64,000 nt of DNA from Candidatus Leptofilum proximum (GTDB lineage Bacteria > Chloroflexota > Anaerolineae > Promineifilales > Promineifilaceae), in assembly GCA_016710325.1 (NCBI GenBank), contig JADJXK010000002.1, positions 5,456,001 through 5,520,000 on the forward strand. Reading direction: 5' to 3'. The notes under the pieces were generated by a model, which was given only the letters and a program-made list of their open reading frames with translations, made no database searches and was not told the DNA's origin. Below, piece after piece: positions 59,067 through 64,000 of this stretch. The position numbers and the translations under genes are program-made. How positions within the stretch are numbered: the first letter of the stretch is position 1; every line of letters starts with the position of its first letter.

Positions 59067-60299
59067 TTATTCTTGGGCTACCATTAAGATGGAGCGGCTG
59101 CCACCCTCGATGAGCGTCATGCGCGCCTGGTAGGTACGGCCGTCTGCCCCCTGAAGTTCCGCCGTGGTTCGCACAGAGTCGCCTGGCTCTTGTGTCATAA
59201 AAGCCACGGCTTCTTCATTTTTAAGCAGCTTCTGAATTGGATGCCCCACAACTTTGGCATCTGGCAGTTCAAAAACGTCGCGGGCGGCTTTGTTCACTAA
59301 AAGCAACTTGTCCTCGTGATCAATCACAAGTACGGGATCGTCAATCTGGTCCACTACCACGGATAGAGTAACGCGCTGCTGCTCAATGTCCGTGTAGATG
59401 TTGGCGTTGTTAATGGCAATCGTAGCGTAGCCGCCAAGGGCAGACAGGGCGCGGGTATCGTTGCTGTCGAAGGAAGTTTCTTTGAGCCGGTTGGTTACGC
59501 CCAACACGCCGATGGGCTTGTTTTGCAGGATGAGCGGCACGTAGATGAGCGATTTCACCAGCAAGGCAGTGTGCGTCCGCTTCCACTGTGAATCGTTGCC
59601 AATGGCGATGGCCCGTTTGGTTTGCAGCACCTTTCCGGCCAGACTGTCATTCACGCGCTTGCGCATGGATTGGGCTTTGGAATCGAGGTTTTTGGAGGCG
59701 CGAGTATACAGTTCGCCCTGTTCTTCATCCAGCAGCATCAGCGACCCTTCTTCGGCGCCAACCACGTAAACGGCCGCTTCCACGACGCGGTGCAGCACTT
59801 CTTCCAGATCGAGCGACGACGCCACCGATTTGCCGACGCCATACAGAACATTCAGCTCCTGGGCTCGGCGCTGCAGCTGGGAGTTACTTTCCATGAGCTG
59901 CTGCACCAGCTGATCCCGTTCGCGCTGTAGGCGGCTTTCACGCAAGGCACGATCAACCGACTCGCTAATTTCATCGGCGTCGAAAGGCTTAATGACATAA
60001 TCGCGAATACCAAGGCGAAAGGCGGCAACGGCCGTTTCCTCGGAACCATGTGCCGTTGCCAGAATGGCGGGGATCTCGATGCCGCGTTCCCGCAGCTTTT
60101 CCAATACCTCCAGCCCGGTCAGACGAGGCATCTGCTGATCCACAATCATCAGGTCTGGCTCTTTGGCAATCGCCATTTCCAGACCCATAAGCCCGTTTGA
60201 TGCTTGCAGTACTTCGAAGCCTTTTGGTTGCAGAATATACTCGCACAAAAAGTCGCGAATTTCCTGTGAATCGTCGATGATAAGTACGCGTTCGTACAT
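59067..60299 (-). CDS. Response regulator with GAF and PAS domains
   Basis: A 410-residue signalling protein without DNA-binding or enzyme output. A receiver domain (D54 in LMIVDQQMPRL, T83, K104 in YVIKPF) leads by a coiled coil (about 115-148) to a GAF domain (about 150-295: LYGVGKSVASSLDLEEVL, quoted in part) and a PAS domain (about 305-405: VVDQIDDPVLVIDHEDKLLLVN, quoted in part). It should integrate phosphorylation and ligand signals and pass them to a partner. ATG 60299 is preceded by AAGGAAAG. It is convergent with the FtsK-like small gene, only 3 nt apart. Confidence 0.88.
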   Translation of the reverse strand: MYERVLIIDDSQEIRDFLCEYILQPKGFEVLQASNGLMGLEMAIAKEPDLMIVDQQMPRLTGLEVLEKLRERGIEIPAILATAHGSEETAVAAFRLGIRDYVIKPFDADEISESVDRALRESRLQRERDQLVQQLMESNSQLQRRAQELNVLYGVGKSVASSLDLEEVLHRVVEAAVYVVGAEEGSLMLLDEEQGELYTRASKNLDSKAQSMRKRVNDSLAGKVLQTKRAIAIGNDSQWKRTHTALLVKSLIYVPLILQNKPIGVLGVTNRLKETSFDSNDTRALSALGGYATIAINNANIYTDIEQQRVTLSVVVDQIDDPVLVIDHEDKLLLVNKAARDVFELPDAKVVGHPIQKLLKNEEAVAFMTQEPGDSVRTTAELQGADGRTYQARMTLIEGGSRSILMVAQE

Positions 60300-60404
60300 A
60301 GTCTTCTTTCCTTGGCTGGGAAGATTCAATTTTACTATATTACTACTCGCTCAATAAGCTTGCAACCACAGAAATCGGTTCGTTTAACAACTACCTAAAA
60401 AAAC

Positions 60405-60433
60405 TTGTCACCCAGTTTTGCATGGGATAGCAT
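60405..60433 (+). promoter_or_regulatory. Promoter giving a leaderless SBP mRNA
   Basis: TTGTCA at 60405-60410, a 17-bp spacer and TAGCAT at 60428-60433. The GTG at 60440 begins 7 nt after the -10 box. No ribosome site is present. Confidence 0.5.
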
Positions 60434-60439
60434 GGCGCG

Positions 60440-62296
60440 GTGACTAAATACCAAATGAACCAACGCGCCATCTATACGTTTTTGAGTGTTACAGCACTCA
60501 CTATTATAAGTACTATTTTCCTGGCGGCATGCCAGGATAGCCCAGAAGTACCACCCATTATTGTAACTGAGGTTTTTAATGTTGCGGGTGAAGAGTTGAT
60601 CGTCACCCGTATTTTGGAGCCGACGCCGACCCCAACCCCCGTGCCCACGCTGGTTGCGGAACGGGATGTGCCGGTGGTGCTTGATCTCAGCCTGGTGCGG
60701 GATGATGTGCCGGACATTGACCCCCAAAAGACCAACGACGAGGATGGTATCGATTTAATCGAAAACTTATTTGTGGGTTTGACTCGCTACAACCACGCTA
60801 CCAATCAGGTGGAACCCGCGCTGGCGAGAGAGTGGGAAGTGGGGCGCAACGGCCGTACCTGGACCTTCCATCTACGTGACGACATCTTTTGGGTGCAGCC
60901 CAGCCAGCGCGTGCAGGATGGGTTTGTCATTTCAGAAGCGGTGCGGCCTGTGGTGGCCAGCGATGTGGTCTTTGCCATCCAACGCGCCTGTGCCCGGGAA
61001 ACCGACACGCCTGATGCCTTTATCCTCTTTTTGATTGAAGGGTGTGAGCAGGTACACCAGCTGGGCAGCGCTACCCCCGCAGATCTGGCAAATATTGGCG
61101 TTCAGGCACTCAATGACACCACGCTGCAAATCGATTTAAACCGGCCCGCCGCCCATTTTTTGACAATTACCAGTATGTGGTTTATGCGGCCGTTGCCGCG
61201 TGAACTGCTGGAAGACGAAGAAATTGGCGATGATTGGCAGGAGGTTATGCAAAATGGCATGCCTCTCCTCACCAGTGGCCCGTTTATGGCGTTGGATAGT
61301 GGGCTGACCACGTTACAACGCAATACCCTGTGGCCGATCCCTTTTCAAGGTAATGTGCAGATTGTTCAGATCAACTACCTGGAACGAGACGATATTGCCT
61401 TGAGTTTGTGGGAGGAGAAGCTGCTGGACGTGATTGATGCCACAGCCCTGGATTTATCGGATGTGTCCATTTCTACTCTGGACCAGGTTTTGCTGGTGGG
61501 GGGGCAAACAATGTTTTACCTGGACTTCAACTTCCAAAGCGGGGTATTCCGTGAACCGACCCTGCGCCGGGCATTTAGCGCCGCTATCGATCGTGAGGGG
61601 TTGGTGGAGGAAGTTTATGGCGGCAGCGCCGTGCCCGTGCGCCACCTGATTCCACCAGGCGTGGTGGGCGCCTTGCCTGTGGACGAAATTGGCAAAGGAT
61701 ATAACCCAGACTTTGCCCGGCTGCAGATGGCGGAAAGCGGCTTCAACAGCTGTCGGCTAATGCCGGAAATTCGCTTTATGGTTTCGTCTTCTGACCTTTC
61801 ACTTTTGCAGGCTGAATTGATCCGGCAGATGTGGGTGGAGGAATTGAGCTGTACCGAAACACAGATCAAGATCGAGCAGGTGCCATTTGGTACGCTGCTG
61901 GCCAATACCCGTCCCGATGCTGGGGCAGCACGCGCCGACGTGTGGGAGCTGGCCTGGGCATCTTATTACCCGGATGCTCACAACTGGGCAGGCGATTTAA
62001 TCCACTGCGAGGAAAGCGAAAACCGGGAAAATCGGCCGTGCAGCGAGGTGGATACGCTTATCCGGCAGGCGTCACAAACGGTTGATCCGGCGGAACGGCA
62101 GGCGATTTACCGGCAGGTAGAAACGCTGCTGTTTGGCGATGAGGGTATTGCGCCAATTGCCCCGCTTTACCTGCGTGCCGACACGCTTTTGGTGCAAAAC
62201 TGGGTTACCTTCCAACCGGCTGTTTTTGGTGGTGAGCAGTACGACAGCTACACGATTGAAGTAGATCGCAAGGAGCTGGAACGGAGCCGGGGATGA
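60440..62296 (+). CDS. ABC-transporter peptide-binding lipoprotein (SBP_bac_5)
   Basis: A 618-residue exported lipoprotein. The signal helix ends in the lipobox IFLAAC with C31; a Thr/Pro-rich linker (59-69) follows. The rest is a family 5 solute-binding protein that delivers oligopeptides or similar ligands to an ABC importer (DIDPQKTNDEDGIDLIENLFVGL, quoted in part, WEVGRNGRTWTFHLRDDIFW, ALRRAFSAAIDREGL-like RRAFSAAIDREGL). No permease or ATPase is adjacent. It starts at GTG 60440 (leaderless promoter) or ATG 60455. Its stop overlaps the rsmG start in an ATGA. Confidence 0.86.
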   Translation: MTKYQMNQRAIYTFLSVTALTIISTIFLAACQDSPEVPPIIVTEVFNVAGEELIVTRILEPTPTPTPVPTLVAERDVPVVLDLSLVRDDVPDIDPQKTNDEDGIDLIENLFVGLTRYNHATNQVEPALAREWEVGRNGRTWTFHLRDDIFWVQPSQRVQDGFVISEAVRPVVASDVVFAIQRACARETDTPDAFILFLIEGCEQVHQLGSATPADLANIGVQALNDTTLQIDLNRPAAHFLTITSMWFMRPLPRELLEDEEIGDDWQEVMQNGMPLLTSGPFMALDSGLTTLQRNTLWPIPFQGNVQIVQINYLERDDIALSLWEEKLLDVIDATALDLSDVSISTLDQVLLVGGQTMFYLDFNFQSGVFREPTLRRAFSAAIDREGLVEEVYGGSAVPVRHLIPPGVVGALPVDEIGKGYNPDFARLQMAESGFNSCRLMPEIRFMVSSSDLSLLQAELIRQMWVEELSCTETQIKIEQVPFGTLLANTRPDAGAARADVWELAWASYYPDAHNWAGDLIHCEESENRENRPCSEVDTLIRQASQTVDPAERQAIYRQVETLLFGDEGIAPIAPLYLRADTLLVQNWVTFQPAVFGGEQYDSYTIEVDRKELERSRG

Positions 62297-63015
62297 CGGA
62301 TTCAGATTGGGTTCAGTTTGGTCAGGAGGCTGAAGCATTGGGCACACCTTTACAGCCGGAGCAGATTGCCCAGTTCCGGCAGTATGAAGCGCTGCTGTTA
62401 GATTGGAATGAGCGGATGAATTTAACGGCCGTTCGCCAACCCGCTGATATTCGCCTTCGTCACTTCCTGGATTCGTTGAGCTGTGTGCAGGTAATGGGGG
62501 AGTTGAACGGCCGCTCCCTCATCGACGTGGGCACCGGGGCCGGATTTCCCGGGCTGCCGCTCAAAATTTTGTTCCCCCAGCTGCGGCTGACCCTGGTAGA
62601 AAGCGTGACCAAAAAAGGACAGTTCCTCCAGGCCGTGGTGGATGAATTGGGCTTAGATCATGTGACCATCCTGGCCGAGCGCGCCGAGGCGTTGGGCCAA
62701 CAGCCGCAGCATCGCCAGCAGTATGATTGGGCAGTGGCCCGCGCCGTAGCCGAGCTGCGCGTGCTGGTGGAGTATTTACTGCCGCTGTGTCGCGTCGGCG
62801 GCCAGATGCTGGCCCAAAAAGGGGAAGGCGTTCACGCAGAAGTGGAATCCGCCCGGAGCGCCATTGCCCTGTTGGGTGGAGCTGAGCCAAAACTGGCCAG
62901 TGTAACACTACCTGGCCGGGAACAGCTGCACTTTTTTGTGACTATTTTGAAGGTGGGGGAGACACCGGCAGCTTATCCGCGTCGGGTGGGGGTGCCGGGG
63001 AAACGGCCGTTATAG
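62293..63015 (+). CDS. rsmG: 16S rRNA 7-methylguanosine-527 methyltransferase RsmG
   Basis: A 240-residue SAM-dependent enzyme that methylates G527 of 16S rRNA. The SAM loop is at residues 78-89 (DVGTGAGFPGLP), and the family's YEALLLDWNERMNLTAVR, VESVTKKGQFL and VARAVAELRVL blocks are present. Length is normal. The ATG overlaps the stop of the lipoprotein gene (ATGA), an unusual partner; in many genomes rsmG is near parA/parB or mnmG. Convergent with the cyclase gene after 4 nt. Confidence 0.94.
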   Translation: MTDSDWVQFGQEAEALGTPLQPEQIAQFRQYEALLLDWNERMNLTAVRQPADIRLRHFLDSLSCVQVMGELNGRSLIDVGTGAGFPGLPLKILFPQLRLTLVESVTKKGQFLQAVVDELGLDHVTILAERAEALGQQPQHRQQYDWAVARAVAELRVLVEYLLPLCRVGGQMLAQKGEGVHAEVESARSAIALLGGAEPKLASVTLPGREQLHFFVTILKVGETPAAYPRRVGVPGKRPL

Positions 63016-63019
63016 CTCA

Positions 63020-64000
63020 CTACTCGTAGCGCATATGGTCGAGGGGAACCTGGATCTTGTAGAGGTGTTCCGGTTCATCTTTGCCCCGAATTTCCACTTC
63101 ACCCATCGATTCGAACTGACTGGCCTGCAGCAGCGGGCTTGAGTCCACGCCCAGGTTTTTGTAAACACTTTCCGAGATCACAATTTGGCCGTCGGCGGCG
63201 ATGTCTACCAGGCGATGGGCAGTGTTGACCGCATCACCTACCATGCGGAAGGTCATACGGGTTTCGGCGCCCACGTTGCCCACAATGACGTTGCCCTGGT
63301 CGATGCCAATGCCCATGCCAAAGCTGGAGCTGAGTCCTTCGAACAGCTCCAGGCGCAGGGCGTTAAAGCGTTGGTGCATGGCAACGGCCGTTTCCACCGC
63401 CCGGCTAGAGGCATCGGCCTGATCAAACGGGGCATTAAACGCCACCAGGATTTCATCACCCGTCAGTTCAAAAATAGTCCCGTCAAACTTGTAAACTACC
63501 TCTGTCATTTGGGTAAAGAAGCGGTTCAGGCGGGCAATCACCTCGTTGGGTTCAACCAGGCGGATAAAGCGGGTTGAACTGCGCAAATCGGCAAACATCA
63601 CCACGGCATGACGCCGCTCGCGCCGGGCCATCAGCCCAGGTTCGTCAGAGAGTACGTAATCCACCAGGCTGGGACCCATGTAGCGTGAGAACGTTTCTTT
63701 GATTTCCTGCTTTTTACGGATTTCTGCGGCCAGGCGAAACTCTTCAATGCGCTTGAGTTCGGTGATGTCTTGCAAAACGGCCGCATACCCCACCCCTTGA
63801 ATCGGCGAGACGCTGGTGAACAACGTGTTGCCATTTTCCAGGTTGATTTCCTGTGCGCTGGACTGGCTGCTGCCGTTGCTGTAGACCGCCAGCAAAACGC
63901 TGAGCGGCTTGACGTCCCCCAGGAACTTCCCGGTGACCTCTTCAGCCTTCAAATTAAACAACCGCTCGGCTGCCTGGTTGAACAGTGAAATGTTCCACGA
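63020..64000 (-). CDS. Class III nucleotide cyclase with PAS domain (5' end outside window)
   Basis: At least 326 residues; the frame is open to the right edge, so the start is beyond it. The visible N-terminus is the latter part of a PAS domain, then a coiled coil and a CHD cyclase domain (residues counted from codon 63961: metal-binding D125 in MFADLRSSTRF and D169 in FELTGDEILVAF). The transition-state Asn and Arg are in GDAVNTAHRL. At the base-specifying positions it has Glu (where adenylyl cyclases have Lys) and Arg (where they have Asp or Thr), so the nucleotide made cannot be assigned. Confidence 0.85.
   Translation of the reverse strand, partial: SWNISLFNQAAERLFNLKAEEVTGKFLGDVKPLSVLLAVYSNGSSQSSAQEINLENGNTLFTSVSPIQGVGYAAVLQDITELKRIEEFRLAAEIRKKQEIKETFSRYMGPSLVDYVLSDEPGLMARRERRHAVVMFADLRSSTRFIRLVEPNEVIARLNRFFTQMTEVVYKFDGTIFELTGDEILVAFNAPFDQADASSRAVETAVAMHQRFNALRLELFEGLSSSFGMGIGIDQGNVIVGNVGAETRMTFRMVGDAVNTAHRLVDIAADGQIVISESVYKNLGVDSSPLLQASQFESMGEVEIRGKDEPEHLYKIQVPLDHMRYE

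Larger units (their letters stand above)
1..64000. repeat. Highly iterated palindrome ACGGCCGT
   Basis: The octamer ACGGCCGT, most often AACGGCCGTT or (G/T)ACGGCCGT, recurs throughout. By eye I counted about 26 copies between 38 and 50 kb (for example 38641, 39893, 41988, 45257, 47062, 49458). It falls in all frames (Thr-Ala-Val, Asn-Gly-Arg, Arg-Pro-Ser/Phe) and also outside genes. Random expectation for this window is one or two copies. It is absent from the IS982 element and from about 29.0-32.9 kb. Confidence 0.88.

Noticed and set aside
60440..62296. Complete peptide ABC importer
   Set aside because: Only the binding lipoprotein is present; no permease or ATPase gene is adjacent.

Overview
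The window looks like chromosomal DNA of a Chloroflexota-type bacterium (Anaerolineae or a close relative). This is inferred from the gene mix: an LexA operator of the Gram-positive/Chloroflexota type, many GAF/PAS/response-regulator signalling proteins, SARP/BTAD and WYL regulators, a large membrane glycosyltransferase and moderately high GC. No rRNA is present, so the assignment stays an inference. A strong genome signature is the 8-bp palindrome ACGGCCGT, often AACGGCCGTT. It occurs roughly once per 0.5 kb inside and between genes, like the cyanobacterial HIP1 element.

Layout. 0.1-6.3 kb: two single-domain response regulators, a metallo-beta-lactamase-fold hydrolase, a beta-carbonic anhydrase, ribosomal protein L25 and a GT39-like membrane glycosyltransferase. 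6.5-12.7 kb: a di-heme cytochrome c peroxidase-like protein, a SufR-like regulator with a DoxX-like membrane protein under paired operators, a membrane spermidine-synthase-like protein, a DUF1461 membrane protein and an SDR. 12.8-19.9 kb: gamma-glutamyltransferase, two M20 peptidases, a DUF218 protein, small membrane and lipoproteins and a DUF4258 protein. 20.15-21.14 kb: an intact IS982-family element with a 9-bp target duplication. 21.3-27.6 kb: a ferrous-iron locus with FeoB split into two overlapping genes, a membrane-anchored DtxR protein carrying two FeoA domains, and a P1B-4 metal-export ATPase. 28.1-32.5 kb: an accessory block poor in the ACGGCCGT signature, with a SARP-type regulator, two proteins sharing an unrecognised beta-rich domain (one also has a helix-hairpin-helix domain), a small zinc-ribbon protein and a sulfotransferase.

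32.6-48.1 kb: mcrC and mcrB of a modification-dependent restriction system lie 12.6 kb apart on the same strand. Between them are three sensor kinases, a WYL regulator, a SirB1-like protein, an aminotransferase/omega-amidase pair, a ParA-like ATPase with a coiled-coil partner, and a zinc-ribbon/TPR protein. 48.3-54.5 kb: a solute-binding/VWA fusion, two tandem patatin phospholipases and a multi-TM sensor kinase. 54.8-64 kb: tRNA-Ser(GGA), a second gamma-glutamyltransferase, lexA under a textbook promoter/operator, an FtsK-like ATPase with a small partner gene, a REC-GAF-PAS protein, a peptide-binding lipoprotein, rsmG and a 5'-truncated class III nucleotide cyclase.

Intergenic regions are full of long hairpins whose arms are built from short near-tandem units. 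One family (four copies, about 105-125 bp) shares outer inverted arms. Two hairpin-type sequences have even been absorbed in frame into the glycosyltransferase gene. Several genes appear to be leaderless, with the start codon about 7 nt after a -10 box. The items most worth following up are the palindrome signature, the hairpin elements, the novel shared domain at 29.6-31.1 kb, the split McrBC system, the ParA/coiled-coil pair and the lexA-FtsK-like-small protein group.
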